A DNA stretch of 64,000 bases from Betaproteobacteria bacterium (GCA_009781175.1 WQYQ01000001.1:186001-250000); one strand, 5' to 3'; positions 15,835 to 27,273 are shown, counted from the stretch's first letter. Notes: generated from the letters alone by a model not told the origin. Numbers and translations are program-made.

Positions 15835-17352
15835 ATGAATACGATTCGGCAAGCGGACCTGATCGAAAGCGTCGCCAGCGCGCTCCAGTACATCAGCTAT
15901 TACCATCCGGTCGACTACATCAAGAGTCTCGCGCGCGCTTACGAACTCGAACAGAGTCCGGCGGCCAAGGACGCGATCGCTCAGATTCTGATCAACTCAC
16001 GCATGTGCGCCGAAGGCCACCGGCCAATCTGCCAGGACACCGGCATCGTCACCGTTTTCGTCAAGATCGGCATGGACGTGCGCTGGGAGGGCTTCACCGG
16101 CTCGCTCGACGACGCGATCAACGAAGGCGTGCGCCGCGCCTACAACGACCCGGACAACAAGCTGCGCGCCTCGATCCTGGCCGACCCGGCCGGCGCGCGC
16201 AGGAACACGCGCGACAACACGCCGGCGGTGATCCACCACCAGCTCGTGCCGGGCGACAAGCTCGATATCACGGTCGCGGCCAAGGGCGGCGGCTCGGAGA
16301 ACAAGAGCAAGATGGTGATGCTCAACCCGTCCGATTCGATCGTCGACTGGGTGCTCAAAACCGTACCGACGATGGGCGCCGGCTGGTGCCCGCCCGGCAT
16401 GCTCGGCATCGGCATCGGCGGCACGGCCGAAAAAGCCGCCCTGCTCGCCAAGGAGTCCTTGATGGACCCGATCGATATGCAGGAACTCATCGCGCGCGGC
16501 CCGCAAAACCGCATCGAGGAACTGCGCATCGAATTGTACGAAAAGGTCAACGCGCTCGGCATCGGCGCGCAAGGTCTCGGCGGACTCACGACGATTCTCG
16601 ACGTCAAGATCCTGGACTACCCGACGCACGCCGCTTCGCTGCCGATCGCGATGATTCCGAACTGCGCCGCCACCCGCCACGCGCATTTCACGCTCGACGG
16701 CGCGGGGCCGGTTCATCTCGCAGCGCCGCAGCTTTCCGACTGGCCGAGCCTGACCTACGATGCCTCGAAGGGCAAGCGCGTCGATCTGAACACGACAACC
16801 CCGGCGGATGTCGCTGCGTGGAAGCCGGGCGACGTTCTGCTGCTGAACGGCAAGATGCTGACCGGGCGCGACGCGGCGCATAAGCGCATCGTCGACATGC
16901 TCAACAAGGGCGAGAAGCTGCCGGTCGACCTCAAGGGCCGTTTCATCTACTACGTCGGCCCGGTCGATCCGGTGCGCGACGAAGTCGTCGGCCCGGCGGG
17001 CCCCACGACCGCGACGCGGATGGACAAATTCACCGAACAAGTGCTTGCGCAAACCGGCTTGCTCGGCATGATCGGCAAAGCCGAGCGCGGCCCGCTTGCA
17101 ATCGAGGCGATCAAAAAGCACAAATCGGTTTACCTGATGGCCGTCGGCGGTGCGGCCTATCTCGTGTCGAAAGCAATCAAAGCCGCACGCATTGTGGCGT
17201 TCGAAGACCTTGGCATGGAAGCGATCTACGAATTCGATGTCGTCGACATGCCGGTCACGGTCGCCGTCGATTCGCTCGGAAGCTCGGTCCATCAAACCGG
17301 CCCGCGCGAATGGCAGGCGAAGATCGGCAAGATTCCTGTTACGACAGTTTGA
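15835..17352 (+). CDS. Class I fumarate hydratase (iron-sulfur)
   Basis: The 505-residue enzyme interconverts fumarate and malate in the TCA cycle using an oxygen-sensitive [4Fe-4S] cluster. It is the single-chain class I type, with alpha and beta parts joined. Cysteine-containing family blocks are present: ICQDTG (C66), GWCPPG and PNCAATRH. The C-terminal beta part contains the GPTTATRMD segment. A strong AGGAGG ribosome-binding site lies about 12 bases before the ATG. A hairpin terminator follows the stop codon. FumA and FumB naming cannot be separated from sequence alone. Confidence 0.95.
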   Translation: MNTIRQADLIESVASALQYISYYHPVDYIKSLARAYELEQSPAAKDAIAQILINSRMCAEGHRPICQDTGIVTVFVKIGMDVRWEGFTGSLDDAINEGVRRAYNDPDNKLRASILADPAGARRNTRDNTPAVIHHQLVPGDKLDITVAAKGGGSENKSKMVMLNPSDSIVDWVLKTVPTMGAGWCPPGMLGIGIGGTAEKAALLAKESLMDPIDMQELIARGPQNRIEELRIELYEKVNALGIGAQGLGGLTTILDVKILDYPTHAASLPIAMIPNCAATRHAHFTLDGAGPVHLAAPQLSDWPSLTYDASKGKRVDLNTTTPADVAAWKPGDVLLLNGKMLTGRDAAHKRIVDMLNKGEKLPVDLKGRFIYYVGPVDPVRDEVVGPAGPTTATRMDKFTEQVLAQTGLLGMIGKAERGPLAIEAIKKHKSVYLMAVGGAAYLVSKAIKAARIVAFEDLGMEAIYEFDVVDMPVTVAVDSLGSSVHQTGPREWQAKIGKIPVTTV

Positions 17353-17369
17353 TTTCTGCTTACTTTCTC

Positions 17370-17395
17370 ACCGGCGCTTTGTGCGCCGGTTTTAT
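17370..17395 (+). terminator. Rho-independent terminator after fumarase
   Basis: The stem CCGGCGC / GCGCCGG has a five-base loop and is followed by TTTTATT. It lies 18 bases beyond the fumarase stop. Confidence 0.88.
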
Positions 17396-17574
17396 TGTGG
17401 TGAACCCCCTCGAAGCAAGAGCCGATTGCATCATCGCGTTACAGTTTTTAGCAGACCGCCCGAACATGGAAACGTAAGCTCGGCAGCCGAATATCTGAAT
17501 CGTAATCGCATGAGCAGCGCCACTAATCGCGCCGATTCATCAAAAACATCAACAAACCTCTCGCCCGAAACAAC

Positions 17575-18903
17575 ATGCCCACCGATCTCCCAAACAGCAA
17601 GCCAGGCAAATCTTTCTTACGCCGCCCGATAACCTGGATCGTCTTGCTCATATTGGGAGGTTTGGCCTGGTGGGGACTGCACCACGGCAAAGACAATCCC
17701 GCCGCTCCCGGACTATCCCGCTTCGCGGGCCACAGCGGCGGAGGCAGAGGCCAGCGTGGCGATATGGCCAACCGGCCACAGGCGGTGATTATCGCGCCGG
17801 TCGAACAAGCCAATGTGCCGGTGCATCTCGACGCGATCGGCACCGTCACGGCGCGTGCCACGGTAACGGTCAGGACACGCGTCGATGGCCAATTGATGCG
17901 CGTGCTTTTCCGCGAAGGCCAGACCGTGAAGGCCGGCGATCTGTTGGTCGAGCTCGATCCACGCCCGTTTCAGGTGCAGCTCGCGCAGGCCGAAGGCCAA
18001 ATGGCGCGCGACCAGGCCCTGCTGGTGAACGCCAAACAGGATTTGGAGCGTTACCGGACGCTCGTCGCCCAGGATTCCGCGACCAAGCAGCAACTCGACG
18101 CACAAGAAGCGCTCGTGCGCCAATACGAGGGCGCAGTCAAAACCGACCAAGCGGCGATCGACAGTGCCAAGCTCCAGCTCATCTATTGCCGTATCACCGC
18201 GCCGGTCAGTGGCCGGCTTGGTCTGCGCCAGGTTGACATCGGCAATATCGTGCACGCCGCGGACACCAACGGCCTGGTCGTGATCACGCAAGTCGAGCCG
18301 ATTGACGTTGTCTTCGCGCTACCGCAGCAGAACATCGGCGCCCTGCTGCGAAAACCTCACGCCGGAACGGGTCTGTTCGTCGATGCGCAAGGATCGGACA
18401 ATCAACGCACAATCGCGCGCGGCAAGGTGCTGACGATCGACAACCAAATCGATACCGCGACCGGCACAGTAAAGCTCAAAGCCGAGTTCGCCAACGATGA
18501 ACTCAAACTCTTTCCGAACCAATTCGTCGGCGTAAAACTGCAACTCGACGTGCTCCCGAATGCCATCGTCGCGCCAACCTCGGCGATCCTGCGCGGCTCG
18601 CCGGGTACTTTTGTCTATGTGGCCAATGCGGATAACACGGTCAGCGTGCGGCCCGTCAAAACCGGGCCGAGCGAAAACGACCGGACCGTGATCGAAAGCG
18701 GCCTCAAGCCCGGCGAACAAGTCGTTGTCGATGGCACCGACAAACTGCGCGAGGGCGCGAAGATCGAGCCGGTCACGCGCGAAGCGGCCGCACAGGCGAT
18801 GACGGTCAAGCCGCACGCGCATCACGGCCGGAATGGAGACAAATCGAACGGCAGCCGCGCGCCGCGCAATGCTGCAAGCGCACCCGCCGCCCGCGCGGAA
18901 TAA
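17575..18903 (+). CDS. mdtA: RND efflux periplasmic adaptor, MdtA/MuxA type
   Basis: This 442-residue membrane-fusion protein has an N-terminal anchor helix around residues 17-35. A lipoyl half-motif (VRTRVDGQLMRVLFREGQ), a coiled-coil hairpin, the second lipoyl half (ITAPVSGRLGLRQVDIGN) and beta-barrel domains follow. It links the inner-membrane pump to the outer-membrane channel. The C-terminal tail after about residue 405 is low-complexity, rich in Ala, His and Arg. It is the first gene of a tight four-gene operon. The ATG at 17575 lacks a clear ribosome-binding site. Confidence 0.92.
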   Translation: MPTDLPNSKPGKSFLRRPITWIVLLILGGLAWWGLHHGKDNPAAPGLSRFAGHSGGGRGQRGDMANRPQAVIIAPVEQANVPVHLDAIGTVTARATVTVRTRVDGQLMRVLFREGQTVKAGDLLVELDPRPFQVQLAQAEGQMARDQALLVNAKQDLERYRTLVAQDSATKQQLDAQEALVRQYEGAVKTDQAAIDSAKLQLIYCRITAPVSGRLGLRQVDIGNIVHAADTNGLVVITQVEPIDVVFALPQQNIGALLRKPHAGTGLFVDAQGSDNQRTIARGKVLTIDNQIDTATGTVKLKAEFANDELKLFPNQFVGVKLQLDVLPNAIVAPTSAILRGSPGTFVYVANADNTVSVRPVKTGPSENDRTVIESGLKPGEQVVVDGTDKLREGAKIEPVTREAAAQAMTVKPHAHHGRNGDKSNGSRAPRNAASAPAARAE

Positions 18904-18923
18904 GCGGCGCCTGAGAGTCCGGC

Positions 18924-21900
18924 ATGAATCCCTCACGCATTTTTATCCTGCGCCCGGTCGCGACATCGTTATTGATGGTCGCAATTCTGCTCGCGGGTAT
19001 TGTCGCCTATCGCCTGCTGCCGATTTCCGCCCTGCCCCAGGTCGACTACCCGACGATTCAGGTCGTCACGCTCTATCCGGGTGCCAGCCCCGATGTAATG
19101 ACCTCTTCGGTCACCGGCCCGCTCGAACGCCAATTCGGCCAGATGCCGGGGCTCAACGAGATGAGTTCGACGAGTTCGGGCGGCGCTTCAGTGATTACGC
19201 TGCAATTCAACCTGTCCTTGTCGCTCGACATCGCCGAACAGGAAGTTCAAGCCGCCATCAACGCCGCGGGTTCGCTGCTGCCGACCGACCTGCCGAGCCC
19301 GCCGATCTATAACAAGGTGAATCCGGCCGATACGCCGGTGCTCACGTTGGGCGTCACATCGAAGACGCTGCCTTTGCCGACGGTGCAGGATCTGGTCGAC
19401 ACGCGGCTGGCGCAGAAAATCTCGCAGTTGCCCGGCGTGGGCCTTGTCAGCCTCTCCGGCGGGCAACGGCCGGCCGTGCGGATTCAAGCCAACCCGCAGG
19501 CGCTCGCAGCACACGGCATGAGCATCGACGATTTGCGCACCGTCATCGGCAATGCCAACGTTAGCCAGGCCAAGGGCAGTTTCGACGGCCCCGAACGCGC
19601 GTCGACGATCGATGCGAACGACCAACTGCGCTCGGCCAGCGAATACCGCTCGCTCGTCGTCGCCTACAGCAATGGCGCGCCGCTGCGGCTCACCGACGTG
19701 GCCGAAGTCATCGACGGCGCCGAGAACACCCAGCTTGCCGCCTGGGCCAATACCGAACCGGGCATCATCGTCAACATCCAGCGCCAGCCCGGCGCGAACG
19801 TCATCGAGGTCGTCGACCGCATCAAAGCTTTGCTGCCACAGCTCCAGGCCGCGCTACCCGGCGCATTAGAGGTGTCAGTGCTGACCGACCGCACGGTCAC
19901 GATACGCGCCTCGGTCGAGGACGTTCAGTTCGAGCTGATCCTCGCGATCGCGCTTGTCGTGATGGTGATCTTCCTATTCCTTCGCAATCTCTCGGCAACG
20001 GTCATCCCAAGCATCGCAGTGCCGCTGTCGCTCGTCGGCACCTTCGGCATCATGTACCTGGCCGGCTTCTCGATCAACAATCTGACACTGATGGCCTTAA
20101 CGATCGCGACCGGCTTCGTCGTCGACGATGCGATCGTGATGATCGAAAACATCGCGCGTTACATCGAAGAAGGTGAACCGCCCTTGGCCGCCGCGTTGAA
20201 GGGCTCCGAGCAAATCGGCTTCACGATCATTTCGCTGACCTTCTCGCTGATCGCGGTGCTGATCCCGCTGCTCTTCATGGGCGACATCGTCGGGCGGCTG
20301 TTCCGCGAATTCGCAATCACGCTTGCCGTTTCGATTCTGATCTCGGCGGTCGTTTCGCTCACGCTCACGCCGATGATGTGCTCACGCCTGCTCAAACATG
20401 TGCCGGAAGCGCAGCAGGGCTGGTTTTACCATGCCTCGGGACAATTCTTCGAACGCACGATCGCGCAGTACGGCCGCATGCTCAACTGGGTGCTCGAACG
20501 CCAAGGGCTCACCCTTATCGTGGCCATTGGCACCCTGGTGCTCACGGTCGTACTCTACCTCTTCATCCCCAAGGGCTTCTTCCCGGTCCAGGATACCGGC
20601 GTGATTCAAGGCATCACCGAAGCGGAGCAAACGGTGTCGTTCGCGGCAATGTCGGAACGGCAACGCAATCTCGCCACAGCCGTGCTCGAAGATCCCGCCG
20701 TCGTCAGCGTTTCATCCTTTATCGGTATCGACGGCACGAATGCGACGCTCAACAGCGGCCGCATGCTGATCAATCTGAAACCGAAGTCCGAGCGCGACGG
20801 CGACGCGGCGGCCATCGCGCGCCGCTTGCAAGAACGCGTTGCAAGCATCCCCGGCATTACGCTGTATATGCAGCCGGTGCAGGACCTCGGCATTGAGGAC
20901 CGCATCAGCCGCACGCAATATCAGTTCACACTCGAAGATCCCGATATGGGCCAGCTCGCCGAATGGGTGCCCAAGCTCATCGAGCGGCTCAAAGCGGAAC
21001 CGCTGCTGGCCGACATCGCGAGCGACCTTCAGGTGCAGGGCCTGCAAGCCATGATCTATATCGACCGCGAAGCCGCCGGGCGGCTCGGCATCAGCGTTGC
21101 GGAAATTGACAACGCGCTCTACAGCGCATTCGGCCAACGTCTGATTTCGACGATCTTCACGCAGTCCAATCAATACCGCGTCGTGCTCGAAGCCAAACCG
21201 GAGTTCCAGCTCGGCCCGCAAGACCTGGCGAAAATCCACGTGGCAACGGCGAGCGGCCAACAAGTCCAGCTCTCTTCCGTAGTGCACGTAGTCGAGCAGG
21301 CCGGCGCGCTCGCGATCAACCACCTCGGCCAATTCCCGGCCGCCACGATTTCGTTCAACCTCGCGGAAGGCGCCGCGCTCGGCGATGCGGTCAAGGCGAT
21401 TCGCGCCGCCGAAGCCGAGCTCAATCTGCCCATCAGCATGCAAACGCATTTTGCGGGAGCAGCAAACGCCTTTGAGGCATCGCTGACGAATACCTTGTGG
21501 CTGATCCTCGCCGCAATTATCACGATGTACATCGTGCTCGGCGTGCTCTATGAGAGCTTCGTCCATCCGATCACGATTCTCTCCACCCTGCCCTCGGCGG
21601 GTATCGGCGCCCTGCTCGCGCTGCTCGTATCGCGCAACGATCTGGGCATCATCGCGATCATCGGCGTGATTCTACTGATCGGCATCGTCAAGAAGAACGC
21701 GATCATGATGATCGACTTCGCGCTCGATGCCGAACGCAAGCAAGGCATGCCGCCGCGCGAAGCGATTTACCAAGCCTGTCTGCTGCGTTTCCGGCCGATT
21801 CTGATGACCACGATGGCGGCCCTGCTCGGCGCGCTGCCGCTGATGCTCGGCACCGGCGTCGGCTCCGAACTGCGCCGGCCGCTCGGCATCACAATGGTCG

Positions 21901-22037
21901 GCGGGCTCATGGTGAGCCAGGTGCTGACCCTGTTTACCACGCCGGTCATTTATCTGGCTTTCGACCGCCTCGACCGCCGTATCCGCCGCCTGCGCGGCCA
22001 GCCCGCAGAAAAAGCAGAGGGAGCGGCGCAGGCATGA
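18924..22037 (+). CDS. mdtB: RND efflux pump subunit, MdtB/MuxB type
   Basis: The 1037-residue inner-membrane proton-driven pump has twelve predicted helices and two large periplasmic loops. The opening [16 protein letters not shown] and the segment [14 protein letters not shown], which carries the transmembrane aspartates, are typical. The start lies 20 bases after the adaptor gene and the end overlaps the next gene by four bases (ATGA). In MdtABC and MuxABC systems two different RND subunits form a mixed trimer. Substrate range cannot be predicted here. Confidence 0.94.
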   Translation: MNPSRIFILRPVATSLLMVAILLAGIVAYRLLPISALPQVDYPTIQVVTLYPGASPDVMTSSVTGPLERQFGQMPGLNEMSSTSSGGASVITLQFNLSLSLDIAEQEVQAAINAAGSLLPTDLPSPPIYNKVNPADTPVLTLGVTSKTLPLPTVQDLVDTRLAQKISQLPGVGLVSLSGGQRPAVRIQANPQALAAHGMSIDDLRTVIGNANVSQAKGSFDGPERASTIDANDQLRSASEYRSLVVAYSNGAPLRLTDVAEVIDGAENTQLAAWANTEPGIIVNIQRQPGANVIEVVDRIKALLPQLQAALPGALEVSVLTDRTVTIRASVEDVQFELILAIALVVMVIFLFLRNLSATVIPSIAVPLSLVGTFGIMYLAGFSINNLTLMALTIATGFVVDDAIVMIENIARYIEEGEPPLAAALKGSEQIGFTIISLTFSLIAVLIPLLFMGDIVGRLFREFAITLAVSILISAVVSLTLTPMMCSRLLKHVPEAQQGWFYHASGQFFERTIAQYGRMLNWVLERQGLTLIVAIGTLVLTVVLYLFIPKGFFPVQDTGVIQGITEAEQTVSFAAMSERQRNLATAVLEDPAVVSVSSFIGIDGTNATLNSGRMLINLKPKSERDGDAAAIARRLQERVASIPGITLYMQPVQDLGIEDRISRTQYQFTLEDPDMGQLAEWVPKLIERLKAEPLLADIASDLQVQGLQAMIYIDREAAGRLGISVAEIDNALYSAFGQRLISTIFTQSNQYRVVLEAKPEFQLGPQDLAKIHVATASGQQVQLSSVVHVVEQAGALAINHLGQFPAATISFNLAEGAALGDAVKAIRAAEAELNLPISMQTHFAGAANAFEASLTNTLWLILAAIITMYIVLGVLYESFVHPITILSTLPSAGIGALLALLVSRNDLGIIAIIGVILLIGIVKKNAIMMIDFALDAERKQGMPPREAIYQACLLRFRPILMTTMAALLGALPLMLGTGVGSELRRPLGITMVGGLMVSQVLTLFTTPVIYLAFDRLDRRIRRLRGQPAEKAEGAAQA

Positions 22038-25000
22038 GCTTCTCGTCACTCTTTATCGACCGCCCGGTCGCCACGACGCTGCTGACCCTGGGCGTGGCGC
22101 TGGCCGGCATACTGGCCTTCATGCTGCTGCCGGTATCACCGTTGCCCCAGGTCGATTTTCCGACGATTTCGGTTTCCGCCGCGCTGCCGGGCGCCAGCCC
22201 CGAAACGATGGCCGCCACGGTCGCCACGCCGCTCGAACGCGCGCTGGGACGGATCGCCGGCGTAACGGAAATGACGTCCTCAAGCTCGCTCGGCAGTACG
22301 CGCGTGGTGCTGCAATTCGATTTGAGCCGCGACATCGACGGCGCCGCGCGCGACGTGCAGGCCGCCATCAATGCCGCGCGCAGTCTGCTGCCGACGAGCC
22401 TGCCGAACAATCCGACGTATCGCAAAGTCAACCCGGCCGACGCGCCGATCATGCTGCTTTCGCTGACCTCGGCGACGATGACGCAGGGTCAGATGTACGA
22501 CGTGGCCTCGACGATCCTGGCGCAAAAACTCTCCCAGGTGCAAGGCATCGGCCAGGTCAACGTCGGCGGCAGCTCCCTGCCCGCCGTGCGCGTCGAACTC
22601 GATCCGACAGCGCTGACGCACGCCGGCATTTCGCTGGAAACTGTACGCACCGCCATCGTTGCGACCAATGCGAACCGGCCCAAAGGCTCGCTCCAGAACG
22701 AAAGGCAACGCTGGCAGATTCAAGCGAACGACCAGGCGCGCACAGCAAAGGAATACATTCCGCTGGTCGTCAGCTGGCAAAACGGCGCGCCAGTCAAGCT
22801 TGGCGACGTCGCAAACATCATCGATTCGGTCCAGGATGTGCGCAACGCCGGCATGGCGAACGGTAAGCCATCGGTACTGCTGATTTTGAGCCGCCAGCCC
22901 GGCGCGAACATCATCGATACCGTCGACCGCGTGCGCGATCTGCTGCCGCAATTGCGCGCATCGATTCCGGCCGCGGTCAATCTCGACGTGGTGATGGACC
23001 GCACGCCGACGATCCGCGCTTCGCTGCGCGATGTCGAACGCACGCTGCTGATTTCGATCGCGCTCGTGATTCTCGTGGTCTTCCTGTTCCTGCGTAACGG
23101 CCGCGCGACGCTGATTCCGAGCGTCGCGGTGCCGGTCTCGCTGATCGGCACGTTCGGCATCATGTATCTGGCGGGTTTTTCGCTCGACAACCTCTCGCTG
23201 ATGGCGCTCACGATCGCGACGGGCTTCGTCGTCGATGACGCGATCGTGGTGCTCGAAAACATCTCGCGCCATATCGAAAACGGCATGACGCCACGCCAAG
23301 CCGCGCTGCGCGGCGCGCGCGAAGTCGGCTTCACGGTGTTTTCGATCAGCCTTTCGCTGGTCGCCGTATTCATCCCGATCATGGCGATGGGCGGCATCGT
23401 CGGGCGCCTGTTCCGGGAATTCGCCATCACGCTCTCGGCTGCGATTCTCGTCTCGCTTGTCGTCTCGCTCACGACGACGCCGACAATGTGCGCGCGCCTG
23501 CTCAAGCCCCGCCCGGAAAAAGAGCCGGGCCGTCTGTCACGCACGATCGGACACCTCCTTGAGCGCCTCTCATCGGGTTACAGCCGCACGCTGAATGTAG
23601 CCCTGCGTCACCCGCTCCTCACGATGCTGGTCCTGTTCCTGACGATCGGGCTCAACATCTGGCTTTACATCATCATTCCCAAAGGCTTCTTCCCGCAACA
23701 GGACACCGGGCGGATGACCGGCTCCATCCAGGCCGATCAGAGCATTTCGTTCCAGGCGATGCGCCAGAAACTCTCGGCCTTCGTCGCAATCGTGCAGAAC
23801 GATCCGGCCGTCGAAAGCGTCACCGCCTACACCGGCGGCGGGCAACGCAACAGCGGTTTCATGTTCGTCGGCCTCAAGCCACGCAGTCAGCGCAAAGAAA
23901 GCGCGGATGATGTCATTAATCGCTTGCGCGGCAAGACCGCCAAGATTCCCGGCGCACAGCTCTTTCTGCAATCGGTGCAGGACATCCGCGTCGGCGGCCG
24001 CCAGGCCAACGCGCAGTACCAATACACCTTGCAGGCCGACGACCTGACCCTACTCCGCGATTGGGAGCCCAAGATCCGCGCGGCGATGAGTCAGTTGCCA
24101 CAACTCGAAGACGTCAATACCGACCAACAGGATGGCGGCCTTCAAACCACGCTGAGAATCGATCGCGACGCCGCCGCGCGCCTCGGCCTGACAACCGAGC
24201 AGATCGATTCGATTCTCAACGACGCCTTCGGCCAGCGCCAGGTTTCGACGATCTATAACCCGCTCAACCAATATCGCGTCGTGATGGAACTTGCGCCACA
24301 GTATTTGCAGGGTCCCGATTCGCTGCACAATACCTATGTAATCGCATCGGGCGGGCTCGCGGTGCCGCTCTCCGCGATTACCCGCTGGGGTCCGGACAAA
24401 ACGCCGCTCGCGGTCAACCACCAGGGCCAATTCGTCGCCTCGACGATTTCGTTCAATCTCGCGCCGAACATCTCGCTTTCAACTGCCACCAATGCAATCG
24501 ATGACGCAATGGCCCGCATCGGCGTACCGACTTCGGTACACGGTAGTTTCCAAGGCACGGCGCGCGTCTTTCAGCAATCCTTGTCGAGCCAGCCGATTCT
24601 GATTCTTACCGCGCTGGTCACGGTCTATATCGTGCTCGGCATTTTGTATGAAAGCCTGATTCACCCGATTACGATTCTTTCGACGCTGCCCTCGGCCGGC
24701 ATCGGCGCCTTGCTTGCGCTGATGCTGTTCAATACCGAGTTTTCGATCATCGCGCTGATTGCCGTGCTCTTGTTAATTGGGATCGTGAAAAAGAACGCGA
24801 TCATGATGATCGACTTCGCGATCGTGGCGGAACGCGAAGAAAAACTTTCCAGCCGCGACGCGATCTATCGTGCGGCGGTATTGCGCTTCCGCCCGATCAT
24901 GATGACGACGATGGCCGCACTATTTGGCGCGATTCCGCTCGCGATCGGTCAAGGCGAAGGCTCCGAAATGCGCCAGCCGCTCGGCATCGCGATCGTCGGT

Positions 25001-25135
25001 GGTCTGTTGCTCAGTCAACTGCTGACCCTTTACACGACGCCGGTCGTCTATCTTTACCTCGACCGTTTGCACCTATGGGCTGAACGCCGCCGTGCACGCC
25101 GGAACAAATCCATCCCATCTCCACAATCCGCCTGA
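22034..25135 (+). CDS. mdtC: RND efflux pump subunit, MdtC/MuxC type
   Basis: The 1033-residue partner of the preceding pump subunit has the same architecture and a clearly related sequence ([26 protein letters not shown] opening). The start overlaps the previous stop (ATGA), and the stop overlaps the next start (TGATG), which indicates translational coupling along the operon. The order adaptor-RND-RND-channel matches muxABC-opmB of Pseudomonas. Confidence 0.94.
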   Translation: MSFSSLFIDRPVATTLLTLGVALAGILAFMLLPVSPLPQVDFPTISVSAALPGASPETMAATVATPLERALGRIAGVTEMTSSSSLGSTRVVLQFDLSRDIDGAARDVQAAINAARSLLPTSLPNNPTYRKVNPADAPIMLLSLTSATMTQGQMYDVASTILAQKLSQVQGIGQVNVGGSSLPAVRVELDPTALTHAGISLETVRTAIVATNANRPKGSLQNERQRWQIQANDQARTAKEYIPLVVSWQNGAPVKLGDVANIIDSVQDVRNAGMANGKPSVLLILSRQPGANIIDTVDRVRDLLPQLRASIPAAVNLDVVMDRTPTIRASLRDVERTLLISIALVILVVFLFLRNGRATLIPSVAVPVSLIGTFGIMYLAGFSLDNLSLMALTIATGFVVDDAIVVLENISRHIENGMTPRQAALRGAREVGFTVFSISLSLVAVFIPIMAMGGIVGRLFREFAITLSAAILVSLVVSLTTTPTMCARLLKPRPEKEPGRLSRTIGHLLERLSSGYSRTLNVALRHPLLTMLVLFLTIGLNIWLYIIIPKGFFPQQDTGRMTGSIQADQSISFQAMRQKLSAFVAIVQNDPAVESVTAYTGGGQRNSGFMFVGLKPRSQRKESADDVINRLRGKTAKIPGAQLFLQSVQDIRVGGRQANAQYQYTLQADDLTLLRDWEPKIRAAMSQLPQLEDVNTDQQDGGLQTTLRIDRDAAARLGLTTEQIDSILNDAFGQRQVSTIYNPLNQYRVVMELAPQYLQGPDSLHNTYVIASGGLAVPLSAITRWGPDKTPLAVNHQGQFVASTISFNLAPNISLSTATNAIDDAMARIGVPTSVHGSFQGTARVFQQSLSSQPILILTALVTVYIVLGILYESLIHPITILSTLPSAGIGALLALMLFNTEFSIIALIAVLLLIGIVKKNAIMMIDFAIVAEREEKLSSRDAIYRAAVLRFRPIMMTTMAALFGAIPLAIGQGEGSEMRQPLGIAIVGGLLLSQLLTLYTTPVVYLYLDRLHLWAERRRARRNKSIPSPQSA

Positions 25136-26544
25136 TGATGCCCTCGCTCCGCTTTCACCTCGCCCCGCTCGCCTGCGCAGCCACCCTGCTCTGCTCCTGC
25201 GCCGTCGGCCCCGACTATGTCCGGCCGAGCACCCCGACGCCCGCCGAATACAAGGAGGCGCAAGGCTGGCAGCCGGCCACGCCGCAAGATGAAATCCCAC
25301 GCGGCAACTGGTGGGGCGTCTTCAAGGACGCTACTCTCGACGGCTTGATGCACGAAGTCGACATCAATAACCTCAACGTTCAAGCCGCCGAGGCGCAGTA
25401 CCGGCAAGCCCAGGCTTTGACCGACCAGGCAAGCGCCGCGCTGTTTCCCGTCATACAAGCCAGCGTCGGAGAAACGCGCAGCACCGGCGCGCTAAGCAGC
25501 ACGCAGCATGGCAGCACGCAGAATAATTTTTCAGCGCTGCTCAACGCCTCATGGGAACTCGATGTATGGGGTAAATTGCGGCGTGGGCGCGAAGCGGCCG
25601 AAGCCTCCGCCGAAGCCAGCGCAGCCGATTTCGAATCCGCGCGGCTTGCGGCCCGTGCGCAGCTTGCCACGAGCTATTTCCAGTTACGCGTACTCGACGC
25701 GCAACGGCAATTGCTTGAGGAAACGACCCTGGCCTATGAACGTGCGCTCAAAATCACACGCAATCAATTCGCCAGCGGCGTCGTGACCAAAGCCGATGTC
25801 GCCCAAGCCGAAAGCCAACTTTACTCAACCCGCGCAAGCCTGCTCGACACCAAGCTCGCACGCGCGCAAACCGAACATGCGGTCGCATTGCTGGTCGGCA
25901 AAGCGCCCGCCGACTTCTCGCTTGCCGATGCCGAACTGACCGACACAACGCCCGAGGTTCCCCCGGGCCTGCCTTCCACGCTGCTGCAACGCAGGCCCGA
26001 CATCGCGGCCGCCGAACGCAGAATGGCCGCCTCGAATGCCCAGATCGGCGTCGCCGTTGCCGCCTTTTATCCAAGCCTGACGCTCTCCGCCTCGGGTGGA
26101 TACCAATCGAGCAGTTTCTCCGACTGGTTCTCGCTGCCTAACCGGGTCTGGTCGCTTGGTCCTCAGTTTGCGGCAACGCTGTTCGACGGCGGCGCGCGCA
26201 GCGCCGCGCAGCGCCAGTCCGAAGCGGCCTACGATGCGGTGGTCGCGAATTACCGTCAAACAGTGCTCACCGCATTCCAAGAGGTTGAAGACAACCTCGT
26301 GGCACTGCGCATGCTCACCCAGGAACAGACAAACCAAACCGCCGCGCGCAATGCGGCACGTGTTTCGCTCAATATCGTCAGCAATCAATACCGTGCCGGC
26401 ACAGTCACTTACTTGAACGTCGTTCAAGCACAGACCACTCTGCTTTCGGCCGAAAATACGCTTTTGAATACGCGTAACCGCCGACTCGCCGCAAGCGTCG
26501 GCCTGATAAAGGCGCTCGGCGGAGGCTGGGAGAGCCCGAAATAA
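25135..26544 (+). CDS. Outer-membrane efflux lipoprotein, NodT/OprM family
   Basis: The 469-residue outer-membrane channel ends the RND operon. The signal peptide has a lipobox LCSC giving lipidation at C22, followed by the classic CAVGPDYVRPSTPTP opening. Two TolC-like repeat halves with long helical barrels can be recognised (for example QRRPDIAAAERRMAASNAQIGVAVAAFYPSLT-type sequence). It provides a dedicated exit duct for the two preceding pump subunits. The ATG overlaps the preceding stop; a second in-frame ATG directly after it is equally possible as start. Confidence 0.92.
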   Translation: MMPSLRFHLAPLACAATLLCSCAVGPDYVRPSTPTPAEYKEAQGWQPATPQDEIPRGNWWGVFKDATLDGLMHEVDINNLNVQAAEAQYRQAQALTDQASAALFPVIQASVGETRSTGALSSTQHGSTQNNFSALLNASWELDVWGKLRRGREAAEASAEASAADFESARLAARAQLATSYFQLRVLDAQRQLLEETTLAYERALKITRNQFASGVVTKADVAQAESQLYSTRASLLDTKLARAQTEHAVALLVGKAPADFSLADAELTDTTPEVPPGLPSTLLQRRPDIAAAERRMAASNAQIGVAVAAFYPSLTLSASGGYQSSSFSDWFSLPNRVWSLGPQFAATLFDGGARSAAQRQSEAAYDAVVANYRQTVLTAFQEVEDNLVALRMLTQEQTNQTAARNAARVSLNIVSNQYRAGTVTYLNVVQAQTTLLSAENTLLNTRNRRLAASVGLIKALGGGWESPK

Positions 26545-26612
26545 GCGCCGCGAACAAAATCCAGTCCAGCACACAGTGGGACTAAATATCTAAGCTTTCC
26601 CGCCCCCCCGCC

Positions 26613-26693
26613 GTCATTCTGCGCGAAGTCGCAGAATCCATTTGCCCCCCAATAGTGGATTCTGCGACTGCGCTTCGCTCCGCGCAGAATGAC
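26613..26693. repeat. Palindromic repeat with GTCATTCTGCGC ends
   Basis: The outer arms GTCATTCTGCGCG and CGCGCAGAATGAC are exact inverted repeats, and inner arms GTCGCAGAATCCA / TGGATTCTGCGAC continue the pairing. One arm carries an extra ten bases. A half copy of the same sequence occurs at 57213-57240 and a short end at 59404-59413, so this is a dispersed intergenic repeat. Confidence 0.8.
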
Positions 26694-26743
26694 CGCGAAT
26701 CGAGCGCAATCTGGATCCCGCGGAAGTCGGGACGAACAAACGA

Positions 26744-26947
26744 CACTGGTGCTTCAAGGCCCGTTCCCGCAAGCGTGTAGATGCGTTTTTCCAAGCCGGA
26801 CTATCGACGGGCGGGCTGTCCGACGGTGATCCTGGATTGAGGCCGCACTACCACCGTGACTACTACGCGGCCTTTCTTATTGATCCCGTGGGCAATCGGA
26901 TCGAGGCTGTCTGTCACGCTGCTCCGCCAGAGAGCAAGCTTTCATGA
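26744..26947 (+). pseudogene. Remnant of a VOC-superfamily (glyoxalase-like) gene
   Basis: The frame ending in TGA at 26945-26947 reads as the C-terminal third of a small VOC-family protein, with recognisable pieces KARSRKRVDAFF, GLRPHYHRDYYAAF and DPVGNRIEAVCH. These match the usual end of glyoxalase/bleomycin-resistance-like proteins, including the metal-ligand glutamate in RIEAVCH. No start codon or first half is present; the sequence upstream is taken over by the palindromic repeat. It is a decayed gene. Confidence 0.75.
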
Positions 26948-27159
26948 TCTCTCCGCTCGCCGATTCACAGCTTGGCCCCAATATTTCCAAGCGCAGCACG
27001 TCCTATCCAAGTATTTAAGTTCAAGCGGCAAACTGCCGTGATTCATAAAAGAAACGCTCGTCCCGAACGAGTGTCAAAACCACAACTTAATATGCAAATC
27101 AACCAAAATTTCTTGTTGCAGGTGTAAAAACTATCAATTTGCGCTTACATAAAGCATCC

Positions 27160-27273
27160 ATGTTCTTTAAGGCGCGTAAATTTTGGAATGAGCGGGTAGC
27201 GCCTCATCTAAATGTCCTGGCTACACCATCGACCACACTTTGGCGCGATATTTTCATGCAAGAGACCCGCTGA
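27160..27273 (+). CDS. Possible 37-residue leader peptide before the hybrid kinase
   Basis: An ATG at 27160 opens a 37-codon frame rich in Arg and Phe (MFFKARKFWNERV start). Its TGA at 27271-27273 abuts the kinase ATG at 27274 with no gap. This could couple translation of the two. No ribosome-binding site is seen before the small frame, and the kinase has only a weak AAGAGA, so this is a low-confidence candidate. Confidence 0.3.
   Translation: MFFKARKFWNERVAPHLNVLATPSTTLWRDIFMQETR

Larger units (their letters stand above)
26545..27273. other. Gene-poor stretch between efflux operon and hybrid kinase
   Basis: These 729 bases contain a palindromic repeat (26613-26693), the remnant of a VOC-family gene (26744-26947) and, at the end, a possible 37-codon leader (27160-27273). 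The part from 26948 to 27159 is AT-rich with no feature I can name; the kinase promoter is expected there. Confidence 0.6.

Noticed and set aside
15997..17295. Open frame of 432 codons opposite the fumarase gene
   Set aside because: Antisense shadow of a well-supported enzyme gene, with low-complexity Arg/Asp composition.
27236..27258. Possible sigma-54 promoter (TTGGCGCG ... ATGCA) before the hybrid kinase
   Set aside because: Spacing between the GG and GC elements does not fit the -24/-12 rule, and it lies inside the small leader frame.
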